Shown piece by piece: positions 6,707 through 13,956 of a DNA stretch of 20,232 nucleotides. This DNA comes from Actinomycetota bacterium (GTDB lineage: Bacteria > Actinomycetota > UBA4738). Under the pieces are notes generated by a model that did no database searches, was not told the origin of the DNA, and saw only the letters and a program-made list of their open reading frames with translations. Each line of letters starts with the position of its first letter. Within the stretch, counting starts at the first letter, position 1. The translations under genes were made by a program, and so were the position numbers. The stretch spans positions 1 to 20,232 of the forward strand of contig VAYG01000047.1 of the NCBI GenBank assembly GCA_005885015.1, written 5' to 3'.

Positions 6707-8067
6707 CGGTCGACGTCCTCGTCGGTGTGCTGGACGCCGATCGTCCACTGCTCCTCGTCCCCGGGCGTCATGAAGATGCTTCGGTTGAGCAGCCAGGGCC
6801 ACGACGCCGTGAACAGCTCGGCGTTGCAGTCGAGGAAGTCTCGGTAGTTCTGCAGCGGCTGGGGCCGGTACGACACGCACCCCTTCGCCCCCAGGTCGAC
6901 CGCATGGGCCGGGATGCGGTTCTCCTCGATGGCCGTCCGGCACCCTCCCGCCAGCCTGGCGCCGAGCTTGGCCAGGTGCTCGTACGCGTCCGGCGTCAGG
7001 ACCTCGGTGAGGGCGACCAGGCCGGCCCGAGCGGTCAGCGGGTTGCCGTTGAACGTTCCCTGCTGGGCGGCTCCGCGGGTCACCACGTCCATCACGTCCG
7101 CCCGGCCGCCGAAGGCCCCGATCGTGGCGCCGCCCCCGATGGCCTTGGCGAAGCACGCCAGGTCGGGTTGGACGCCGTACAGCTCGATCGCGCCGCCCGG
7201 CGCCACCGTGGCCCCGGACTTCACCTCGTCGAAGATCAACACGACCCCGTGCTTGGAGCACAGGTCCCGTACGGCCTCGAGGTACCCCGGCTGGGGGACC
7301 ACGATGCCGATGTTCATCATGATCGGCTCCATGATCAGCGCGGCGATCTCGTCGCCTCGCTCGGAGAGGACGTGCTCCAGCGCCGCGGCGTCGTTGAACG
7401 GCACGATCAACGTGTATTCGGCCATCACCTTCGGGACACCCTTGGAGGTGGGGATGGTCCGGTACACGTCGCCGGCGCTGTCGGCGGCCTCGCCGCTGGT
7501 GGTCTGTCGGAGGCCCAACACGTCCGCCTCCGGCACCACCGAGAACAGCACCGTGTCGTGGTGGCCGTGGTAGGAGCCCTCGATCTTCAGCACGATCTCG
7601 CGGCCCGTAGCCGCTCGGGCCACCCTGATCGCGTCCATCGTCGCCTCGGTCCCGGAGTTGACGATGCGGACCCGCTCCAGGCGGAACCGACGGCACAGCT
7701 CCTCGGCCAGGGCAACCGCGGGCTCGGTGGTGACCGCGAAATGGATGCCCCTCCTGGCCGCCTGCTCGATCGCCGAGACGATCTTGGGGTGGGCGTGACC
7801 CACGACGTTGACGCCGAAGCCCCCGTGGTAGTCCACGTACTCCTTCCCGTCGACGTCCCACACGTGTGAGCCCAATCCCCGGTCGAGGTAGATGGGGTAG
7901 GGGTCGTTCGCCTGGAAGTTCGACGCCACCCCGAGGGGGAGCACGCGGGCGGCCCGCTCGTACAGCCGGGCCGACCCCCGGGTGCGTTCGAGCAACCGCT
8001 CGTGCTCCCGGGCGGAGATCTCCCGGGCCCTTGCGGTCAGGCGTTCGGTATCGGTGTCGATGCTCAC
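6661..8067 (-). CDS. Class III PLP-dependent aminotransferase (glutamate-1-semialdehyde aminomutase-like)
   Basis: A 468-residue fold-type I PLP enzyme. Visible motifs are the phosphate-binding SGTEA (138-142), SYHGHHD (165-171, aromatic stacking at Y166), the DEV motif (D280-V282, in LIFDEVKSG) and the Schiff-base lysine K308 in CFAKAIGGG, followed by GTFNGNPL. The DVDGKEYVDYHGGFGVNVVGHAHP and YHGHHD blocks resemble the glutamate-1-semialdehyde aminomutase branch, but a haem pathway role is unlikely because the gene ends a polyamine uptake operon. It probably moves an amino group from a polyamine or an omega-amino acid to a keto acid. The GTG at 8067 has a strong AGGGAGG ribosome-binding site five bases or so upstream. 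It starts 31 bases after the potC stop, so it is probably co-transcribed with pot genes. Confidence 0.88.
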   Translation of the reverse strand: MSIDTDTERLTARAREISAREHERLLERTRGSARLYERAARVLPLGVASNFQANDPYPIYLDRGLGSHVWDVDGKEYVDYHGGFGVNVVGHAHPKIVSAIEQAARRGIHFAVTTEPAVALAEELCRRFRLERVRIVNSGTEATMDAIRVARAATGREIVLKIEGSYHGHHDTVLFSVVPEADVLGLRQTTSGEAADSAGDVYRTIPTSKGVPKVMAEYTLIVPFNDAAALEHVLSERGDEIAALIMEPIMMNIGIVVPQPGYLEAVRDLCSKHGVVLIFDEVKSGATVAPGGAIELYGVQPDLACFAKAIGGGATIGAFGGRADVMDVVTRGAAQQGTFNGNPLTARAGLVALTEVLTPDAYEHLAKLGARLAGGCRTAIEENRIPAHAVDLGAKGCVSYRPQPLQNYRDFLDCNAELFTASWPWLLNRSIFMTPGDEEQWTIGVQHTDEDVDRYVEAFAEFCSELEG

Positions 8068-8098
8068 GAAACCTCCCTATGTGGCCTGTCCACTACGG

Positions 8099-8916
8099 TC
8101 AGGCCTTCCGGCGTTGAACAACGATGTTAACGATCGCGATCAGGGCGCCGCCGGCGAAGATCATGGTCCCCATCACGAACACTTGTGGGGGAATGCCTAC
8201 TTTCACCGCGCCGTACACCCACAGCGGAAACGTCTGAACTGCCCCGGCGTTGAAGTTCGTGATGACGAAGTCGTCGATCGAGAGGGCGAACGCTAGGAGC
8301 GCCCCCGCCAGGATCCCGGGGAAGATGACCGGGAAGGTCACCTTCCAAAACGTCGTCCAGGGGCCTGCCCCGAGATCCTGGGCCGCCTCTTCCAGGGACC
8401 GCTCGAAGCCGGCCAGTCGGGCCCGGACCGTAACCGTCACGTACGCGATGTTGAACATCACGTGCGCGATGACGATGGTCTTCATGTCCCGAGGGATCCC
8501 CCAAGCACGATCTCCGGCGCGGAGATGTTCATGAACAGGACGAAGTCGGTCGCAGATCTCCCCCTGAACCTGTAGCGTACCAGCGCAAGAGCGATCAGCG
8601 TCCCGCAGGCGGTGGCGATCACGGTGCTGATCGTCGCCACGATGAGGGAGTTCTTGAGCGCGGTTGTGAGGTCGGGCTTGTCGAAGACCTTCGGATACCA
8701 CTGGGTGGTGAAGCCCAGCCACTTGAAGCTGACCCTCTTGAAGCCCGAGTTGTTGAAGCTGTAGAGGATCATCACCAGGATCGGCGACACCAGGTAGAGC
8801 ATGACCAGCGCCGTGTAGGAAGGGAGGACCCATCGGGTCCACCGCCGTCGTCGCGGAGGCCGCGGCTGAGTGATCGTGGGGAGTTTGCGCGGAATCTCGG
8901 GAGCTGCAACCGCCAT
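8099..8916 (-). pseudogene. potC: Spermidine/putrescine ABC transporter permease PotC, broken by frameshift and small deletion
   Basis: The first frame (ATG at 8916, stop at 8482) gives MAVAAPEIPRK, a membrane segment (YTALVMLYLVSPILVMILYSF), GFTTQWYPKVFDKPDLTTALKNSL and NISAPEIVLGG, then leaves the family. A second frame picks up at about 8505 with GIPRDMKTIVIAHVMFNIAYVTVTVRARL, the EAA loop SLEEAAQDLGAGPWTTFWKVTFPVIFPG, ALSIDDFVITNF and the last membrane segments, ending at 8099. Compared with E. coli PotC, the stretch between SPDIVM and GIQLGF is missing about ten residues here; the junction is at a run of five G (about 8497-8501). So a loss of about 28-31 bases would explain both the missing residues and the shift. 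The ATG directly follows the potB stop (TAGATG). If real, the importer lacks one permease; an assembly error is equally possible. Confidence 0.85.
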
Positions 8917-9819
8917 CTAGACGTACTCCTCGATGCTACGGGTACCGAGGACCCGGGCGTACACGAAGATTCCCAGGAGCAGAACAGCCATGAGGATGAA
9001 CGACAAAGCGGCCGCGATCGGGTAGTGGAAGTTCGTGAGGTACTCGAGCTGGATGATGTTGCCGATCATCGTGGTCTTCGTGCCCCCGAGGATGGACGCG
9101 TTGACGTAGTCGCCCATCGCGGGAACGAACGTGAGGAGCACCCCAGCGAAGACACCTGGGATGGACAGGGGGAAGATCACCCGGCGAAACACCTCCAACT
9201 TGTTCGCGTACAGATCCTGGGCTGCCTCGACCACACTCCGGTCGATTCGCTCCAGCGACACGTATAACGGCAAGGCCATGAATGGCAGGAAGTTGTAGGC
9301 GATGCCCGCGATCACGGCCGTCGAGGTGGCCAGCACGTGGAAGCTCTGCGGCAGCAGGTGCCATCTCTTCAGTGGACCCAGGACGATACCGTCGTCGGCC
9401 AGGATGAACTGCCAGGCCAGCGTGCGGATGACGAAGGAGACGAAGAACGGCAGGAGCAGCAGGAACAGGAACGTCGTCTTGTGACGTCCTCCTCGGAACG
9501 CGATCCAGTAGGCCAGCGGATAGGAAACGACGATGGTGACCGCCGTTGCAATCGAGGCGTACCGGAGGGAGCGGAGGAACTGAACGTGGTATAGCTGGAC
9601 GGCGTCGACATAGTTCCGGAAGTGCCACGTCAACCGGAATCCATCGAAGATGTTACCGGTCTGGAGCGACACGGAAGCCAGGAACAAGATCGGGACGAGG
9701 AAAAAGACGAACAGCCAGGCACCCCCCGGGAGGACCATCAGATAGGGCGCCAGCCTCTTCCAGAGACGGCTCCGGTGCTGACCTACGACGTGTAGATCGG
9801 CTGGAAGATGCTGTTCCAT
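8917..9819 (-). CDS. potB: Spermidine/putrescine ABC transporter permease PotB
   Basis: A 300-residue inner-membrane permease of the binding-protein-dependent transport family. About six hydrophobic segments are visible, beginning at residues 26-48 (LMVLPGGAWLFVFFLVPILFLA), with FLFLLLLPFFVSFVIRTLAW at about 117-136 and the last at about 270-290. The cytoplasmic coupling loop is VEAAQDLYANKLEVFRRVIFPLSIPG (197-222), which contacts PotA. A tyrosine stands where most family members have glycine (EAAxDLGA). GDYVNASILGG and the ERIDRSVVEAA context are typical of PotB. The ATG at 9819 has GAGG seven or so bases upstream and overlaps the 3' end of potD by 37 bases, implying translational coupling. 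It would pair with PotC, whose gene is disrupted in this sequence. Confidence 0.93.
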   Translation of the reverse strand: MEQHLPADLHVVGQHRSRLWKRLAPYLMVLPGGAWLFVFFLVPILFLASVSLQTGNIFDGFRLTWHFRNYVDAVQLYHVQFLRSLRYASIATAVTIVVSYPLAYWIAFRGGRHKTTFLFLLLLPFFVSFVIRTLAWQFILADDGIVLGPLKRWHLLPQSFHVLATSTAVIAGIAYNFLPFMALPLYVSLERIDRSVVEAAQDLYANKLEVFRRVIFPLSIPGVFAGVLLTFVPAMGDYVNASILGGTKTTMIGNIIQLEYLTNFHYPIAAALSFILMAVLLLGIFVYARVLGTRSIEEYV

Positions 9820-11069
9820 TCGTCCTCTTCTGCCTGATCCTTGAAGACCTTGTACTTGTGGGACTTGGCGAGGTCATCGGCCGACGGGAAGACCAGTGGG
9901 CTCTTTGCCACGAGGGGATCGTCGATGTCGTTCAGCACGATGTCCTTGGCCGCAGGGACCGGGCTGACGTACCAGATGAAGTCGGCCAGCTGCGCAGCGA
10001 TCTTCGGCTGGTACACGAAGTCCATGAACTTGATGGCGTCGACCGGGTGCTTGGCGTTGAGTGGGATGCATTGGTTGTCCGTCCACAGGATCCCGCCCTC
10101 GCCGGGGATGGCCGCCTTGATCTCGGGGAAGCCGTCCCCTCCGTAGCTTTTCGGGGCGGCGGCGATGAACAGGTCTCCCGACCAGGCCTGGGAGATGATG
10201 GTGTCGCCGTTCTCCAGGGCCTGAAGGTAGCTCTGGTCGTAATAAGAGCGCGGGATGCCGTCGTTTCGCTGCTTCATCAGGACGTCGGCCGCCTTCTTCC
10301 AGTCATCCGGGGTCGACGTCTGGATGTCCTTGCCCAGGTAGACGAGGGCAGCGCACGGCAGGTCCTGGTTGTTGCCGAACATACCCACCTTGCCCTTGTA
10401 TTTGGGGTTGAGCAGGTCGGCGAAGCTCGTGGGCTTGTCCTTCACGGCCTTGGAGTTGTACCCGATGATCGTGAATCCGGACTGCCAGGCCACGCTGTAC
10501 TTGTTGCCCGGGTCGTAGCTCGGGTTCTTCACCGCGTCGCTGGCGTTCGCCTCGAAGTTGGGCAGGTACTGGTGGTCGAGGGGGGTCAGGAATCCCAGCT
10601 TGATCATCCGCTCGACGGGCCCCCCGTTGGTGATCACCATGAGGTCGTATCCGGTGTCGCCTCCCGACTGCAGCACCGGGATGATCTTGGCCAGGAAGGG
10701 ATCGTTGTCGTTGATGACCGTCTTGTAGCTGACCTTGATGCCGGTTTCCTTGGTGAACTGCAGGAGCGTCGGGCTCTTGCCCTTCGAGTTCACGTCGATG
10801 TACGCCTCCCAGTTGGCGAAGTTCAGCTGGCCGGCGGGCGTCCCGTTCCCATAGATCTTCTTCAGGACATCGGGTGAGGGGCTCCCGCTTGGAGGGGGCG
10901 AGCTCTTGCTCGTTCCCGACACCCCGCACGCCGCGAGGAAGGCGGTGAGCCCCATGGCGCCCGCTCCCGCGCCCATGCCTTTCAGGACGTCTCGGCGCGA
11001 CACCCGTCGCTGGGTGAGCCCGCGCAGCAACGCGGGGTCGATGAAGTCAGGGCGCTGATCGTTGCTCAC
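9783..11069 (-). CDS. potD: Polyamine-binding lipoprotein PotD, apparently Tat-exported
   Basis: A 428-residue periplasmic-type binding protein delivering spermidine or putrescine to PotBC. The N-terminus has a twin-arginine motif (SRRDVLK, 24-30) and a hydrophobic stretch ending in the lipobox LAAC, with C48 the predicted lipidated cysteine; a Ser/Pro linker follows (50-67). The mature part carries PotD landmarks: NFANWEAYI (83-91), YDLMVITNGGPVERMIKLGFLTPLDHQYLP (141-170), YSVAWQSGFTIIGYNSKAV, AWSGD (W296) and GGILWTDNQCIPLNAKHP (W329 and D331, matching the amine-clamping Trp and Asp of E. coli PotD). The start GTG overlaps the potA stop (GTGA, 11066-11069). Putrescine versus spermidine preference is not decided by these motifs. 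Confidence 0.93.
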   Translation of the reverse strand: MSNDQRPDFIDPALLRGLTQRRVSRRDVLKGMGAGAGAMGLTAFLAACGVSGTSKSSPPPSGSPSPDVLKKIYGNGTPAGQLNFANWEAYIDVNSKGKSPTLLQFTKETGIKVSYKTVINDNDPFLAKIIPVLQSGGDTGYDLMVITNGGPVERMIKLGFLTPLDHQYLPNFEANASDAVKNPSYDPGNKYSVAWQSGFTIIGYNSKAVKDKPTSFADLLNPKYKGKVGMFGNNQDLPCAALVYLGKDIQTSTPDDWKKAADVLMKQRNDGIPRSYYDQSYLQALENGDTIISQAWSGDLFIAAAPKSYGGDGFPEIKAAIPGEGGILWTDNQCIPLNAKHPVDAIKFMDFVYQPKIAAQLADFIWYVSPVPAAKDIVLNDIDDPLVAKSPLVFPSADDLAKSHKYKVFKDQAEEDEWNSIFQPIYTS

Positions 11070-12235
11070 GTCTCCTCCTCCCAGTCGGCGAGCGGCTCGG
11101 ACGGCCGCACGACGAACGTGTGCTCGGGCCGCCACACCAGACGGACCCGCTGACCCGGGGCGGGGATGGTCTCGGCCCCCAGGTTCTGCGCGTAGACGGT
11201 GAGGGGCCGGTCCCCCGGACCGTCGATGGTGAACTGGTGGCTCACCCCGACATAAGTCGCCATGCGAAGTGTCCCCTCGATGGCGTTCCATCCGCCTGCG
11301 AGGGGCTCGGAGTCCTGCTCCAGCTTGATCTTCTCCGGGCGGACACCGACCTTGACCTTGCGCTCCGGTCCGTCCAGCCGCTCGGCGGGCACGGTGATGG
11401 CGTCCCCCGTCCGGAGTCGGATCGTCGCCCGCGACCCGTCGGAGTCCTTGACCTCCCCGTCCAGGAGGTTGGAGGCGCCCAGGAAGCCGGCCACGAACTC
11501 GGTCGCCGGAGCCTCGTACACGTCCTCGGGGGCCCCGATCTGCTCGATCCGGCCGTGGCGCATCACGGCGATGCGGTTCGACATCGTCATGGCCTCGTCC
11601 TGGTCGTGGGTCACGTACAGGAACGTGATGCCGACCTCGTTCTGGATGCGCTTCAGCTCGAGCTGCATCTGCTTGCGGAGCTTCAGGTCCAACGCCCCCA
11701 GCGGCTCGTCCAGCAGGAGCACCTGGGGCTCGTTCACCAGGGCCCTGGCCAGGGCCACCCGCTGCTGCTGGCCGCCGGAGAGCTGGGACGGCTTCCGGCG
11801 CTCGAACCCCGGCAGATCGACGAGCCGCAATGCGTCCCCAACCCTCCGGCCCACCTCGGTCTTCTGGACCTTCTTCCTTCGCAGCCCGAAGGCGACGTTG
11901 TCGAACACGGTCAGGTGGGGGAACAGGGCGTAGGACTGGAAGACCGTGTTCACGTTGCGGCGGTAGGGCGCCATGGTGGTGACGTCCTTCCCCCCCAGAT
12001 AGATCCGCCCGCGCGAGGGCTCCTCGAACCCGCCGATCATGCGCAGCGTGGTGGTCTTCCCGCATCCGGAAGGGCCCAGCAGGCTGAAGAACTCTCCCCG
12101 GTCGATCTCCAGGGTCAGTTCGTCCACGGCCGTGACCTCGGCGAATTGCTTGCTCACCTGGTCCATCCGAACGTCGATGTCAGCCAAGGGCGCTTCTCTC
12201 GTGGGATGGCTGCTAGGGATGGTCGATTCTCGCAC
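11066..12235 (-). CDS. potA: Spermidine/putrescine ABC transporter ATPase PotA
   Basis: A 389-residue ABC ATPase with a C-terminal TOBE domain. Nucleotide-binding motifs, numbered from the longest start: Walker A GPSGCGKT (54-61), Q-loop Q100 (VFQSYALFPHLTV), signature LSGGQ (152-156), Walker B VLLLDEP with catalytic E177, and switch H210 (YVTHDQDEAMTMSNRIAVM). Residues 260-375 form the TOBE part (ASNLLDGEV, VGVRPEKIKL, VGVSHQFTIDG). It energises polyamine import as the first gene of potADBC. The start is uncertain: GTG at 12235 is the longest, but TTG at codon 17 (before ADIDVRMDQVSKQF) or ATG at codon 24 fits the usual family N-terminus better. A putative PucR box lies about 90 bases upstream of the longest start. 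Confidence 0.93.
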   Translation of the reverse strand: MRESTIPSSHPTREAPLADIDVRMDQVSKQFAEVTAVDELTLEIDRGEFFSLLGPSGCGKTTTLRMIGGFEEPSRGRIYLGGKDVTTMAPYRRNVNTVFQSYALFPHLTVFDNVAFGLRRKKVQKTEVGRRVGDALRLVDLPGFERRKPSQLSGGQQQRVALARALVNEPQVLLLDEPLGALDLKLRKQMQLELKRIQNEVGITFLYVTHDQDEAMTMSNRIAVMRHGRIEQIGAPEDVYEAPATEFVAGFLGASNLLDGEVKDSDGSRATIRLRTGDAITVPAERLDGPERKVKVGVRPEKIKLEQDSEPLAGGWNAIEGTLRMATYVGVSHQFTIDGPGDRPLTVYAQNLGAETIPAPGQRVRLVWRPEHTFVVRPSEPLADWEEET

Positions 12236-12323
12236 GGCGGAGCGCAGAGTGGCGATGAAGGGAACCTATCGGGCCGCCACGGCCGTTCGGCACGGCCCCA
12301 GGGGCAAAAGGTCCCATCGCGGC

Positions 12324-12340
12324 TTGTACACGCCGGACAC
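12324..12340 (-). promoter_or_regulatory. Putative PucR-type operator upstream of potA
   Basis: TTGTACA-CGC-CGGACAC matches 12 of the 14 arm positions of the dyad TTGTACG-N3-CGGACAA that recurs before the PatD gene, pucR and gabT. It is the least symmetrical of the four copies. It ends 88 bases before the potA GTG, nearly the same spacing as at the PatD gene (91 bases). It lies between divergent potA and the S8 protease gene, so it could serve either. Binding by the PucR protein encoded here is inferred. Confidence 0.5.
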
Positions 12341-12361
12341 CGATGCCTCCCGGCCGGCCTC

Positions 12362-12390
12362 TTCCTCGCCGGGGCGTTCGGGCGTAGCAT
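12362..12390 (+). promoter_or_regulatory. Weak candidate promoter for the S8 protease gene
   Basis: TTCCTC at 12362-12367 and TAGCAT at 12385-12390 are separated by 17 bases, ahead of a leader of about 45 bases. Both hexamers match the sigma-70-like consensus only partly. The rest of 12236-12442 holds no gene that I can support. Confidence 0.2.
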
Positions 12391-12442
12391 ACGCGGACCA
12401 TTCGAGGCCCCGGGATCGGCAGAGCGGGGGGAGAGGAGCCCA

Positions 12443-13903
12443 ATGAAATCCAGACCTGCTCGGATCAGCCTCCTGATCGTTCTCGCTGTCGGCCTGTCCG
12501 TGACGGCCGCCAGCCCTGCGACCTCCTCCGGAAGCCAGGCCCCGTCCAAGGTGGGGGCGAAGGTATGGAGCGAGACGGCGGACGGACGCTCGGCCAGCTT
12601 CCTGGTCCTGCTGAAGTCCCAGTCGGACGTGAGCTCCGCCTCGGTGCTCCGGACGAAGGAGCAGAAGGGGCTCTTCGTCTATCAGACGCTCGTGGAGTAC
12701 GCGCAACGCACGCAGGCTCCGATCGTGTCGGAGCTCCAACGCATGGGAGCGTCGTATCGCTCCCACTTCCTGGTCAACATGCTGTGGGTTCACGGTGACC
12801 GTGCGGTCGTGGACGCCCTTGCCGCCAGGCCGGACGTGGCCCGCATCGACGCAGTGGTGTGGTTCAGGCCGAACCTCACGGTTGGCCGGGCCGTGGCCGC
12901 GCCGAAGGGCACCCAGACCATCGAATGGAACGTGACGAAGATCGGGGCGCCCAAGGTCTGGGCCAAGGGGTTCACGGGCCAAGGGATCGTGCTCGGAAAC
13001 ATCGACACCGGGCAGCAGTGGGACCATCCGGCGCTCAAGCCCCACTACCGTGGGTGGAACGGGCAGATAGCCGATCACAACTACAACTGGTACGACGCCA
13101 CGAACCCTGCGAACCGGGCACCCCTCGATCCGTTCGGCCACGGCACGCATACCGCGGGCACCATGGTCGGTGACGACGGCGGGACGAACCAGATCGGGGT
13201 GGCCCCCGGCGCCAAGTGGTTCAGCTGCCGGTCGATGGACGCGACCGGAGCGGGAACGATCGACACCTACGTGACCTGCTTCGAGTTCATGCTGGCCCCG
13301 TGGAACCTCGATCACAAGAACCCGGACCCGTCGCTGGCCCCGGTGGCCATCAGCAACTCCTGGTACTGCTCCATCTCGATGGAGGGGTGCACTCAGACGG
13401 CGCTGTATCGAACGGTGAAGAACGTGGTGGCCGCCGGGATCGTGCCGGTCGTGTCCGCGGGCAACTTCGGGTCGGCCTGTTCGACCGTCGGCATCGACGG
13501 CCCGCCGGCCCAGTACAACCAGTCCTACACCGTCGGCGCTTCCACAATCAGCGACACCCTGGCTGGCTTCAGCAGCCGGGGCCCGGCGACCTTCAAGGAC
13601 CGGACCTTCATCAAGCCTGACATCGTCGCTCCGGGTGTGAACGTCCGGTCATCGGTCCCCGGGGGCGGCTATGCCACCCTCTCGGGCACCAGCATGTCCA
13701 GCCCGCACATCGCGGGGGTCATCGCCCTCATCGACTCGGCGAGGCCGAGCCTGATCGGCAACGTGCAAGCGATCGAGCACCTCCTCAACCACTCGGCCAC
13801 CCAGCACGACTCGTCGGAGTGCAGCAGCAGCGGCGGGCACCCCAACAACCTGTGGGGGTGGGGGGTGGTCAACGCGATCAAGGCCTACAGGACCTCTGGC
13901 TGA
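12443..13903 (+). CDS. Secreted S8 family (subtilisin-like) serine peptidase
   Basis: A 486-residue secreted protease. Residues 1-29 form a Sec signal peptide (KSRPAR, then a hydrophobic core LLIVLAVGLSV, then Ala-rich). Residues 50-145 resemble an inhibitor-I9-type propeptide (ASFLVLLKSQSDVS ... VDALAARPDVARIDA). The catalytic domain holds D188 (NIDTGQQWDHP), H233 (GHGTHTAGT), oxyanion N341 (SAGNFG) and S417 (SGTSMSSPHIAG), in the bacillopeptidase F/subtilisin order. Several cysteines (about 262, 279, 309, 316, 346, 460) suggest disulfides. The ATG at 12443 follows a GGGGGGAGAGGAG ribosome-binding region, and a perfect hairpin follows the stop. The gene stands alone between the uptake and oxidation operons and has no evident link to polyamines beyond possibly supplying peptides or arginine. 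Confidence 0.93.
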   Translation: MKSRPARISLLIVLAVGLSVTAASPATSSGSQAPSKVGAKVWSETADGRSASFLVLLKSQSDVSSASVLRTKEQKGLFVYQTLVEYAQRTQAPIVSELQRMGASYRSHFLVNMLWVHGDRAVVDALAARPDVARIDAVVWFRPNLTVGRAVAAPKGTQTIEWNVTKIGAPKVWAKGFTGQGIVLGNIDTGQQWDHPALKPHYRGWNGQIADHNYNWYDATNPANRAPLDPFGHGTHTAGTMVGDDGGTNQIGVAPGAKWFSCRSMDATGAGTIDTYVTCFEFMLAPWNLDHKNPDPSLAPVAISNSWYCSISMEGCTQTALYRTVKNVVAAGIVPVVSAGNFGSACSTVGIDGPPAQYNQSYTVGASTISDTLAGFSSRGPATFKDRTFIKPDIVAPGVNVRSSVPGGGYATLSGTSMSSPHIAGVIALIDSARPSLIGNVQAIEHLLNHSATQHDSSECSSSGGHPNNLWGWGVVNAIKAYRTSG

Positions 13904-13921
13904 GGCTGGGCTCGGATCAGC

Positions 13922-13950
13922 GTGGGGCCGGGCGTTCCGCCCGGCCCCAC
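13922..13950. terminator. Perfect GC-rich hairpin between convergent genes, likely bidirectional terminator
   Basis: A perfect 12-base-pair stem (GTGGGGCCGGGC at 13922-13933 and GCCCGGCCCCAC at 13939-13950) closes a 5-base loop (GTTCC). It sits 18 bases after the protease stop and 6 bases before the stop of the convergent aldehyde dehydrogenase. There is no U-tract on either strand, which is common for actinobacterial terminators. Confidence 0.7.
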
Positions 13951-13956
13951 GACCAC

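Noticed and set aside
5609..7861. A 750-codon minus-strand open frame
   Set aside because: It is Arg/Gly-rich shadow coding across the ureohydrolase and aminotransferase genes, with no domain signatures.
8086..8102. Possible fifth PucR box CTGTCCA-CTA-CGGTCAG before the class III aminotransferase
   Set aside because: Only 9 of 14 arm positions fit the dyad, a level expected many times by chance in 20 kb, and it overlaps the potC stop.
11120..12442. A long in-frame extension upstream of the S8 protease (open from 11120)
   Set aside because: It is antisense to potA; the signal peptide and a good ribosome-binding site place the real start at 12443.
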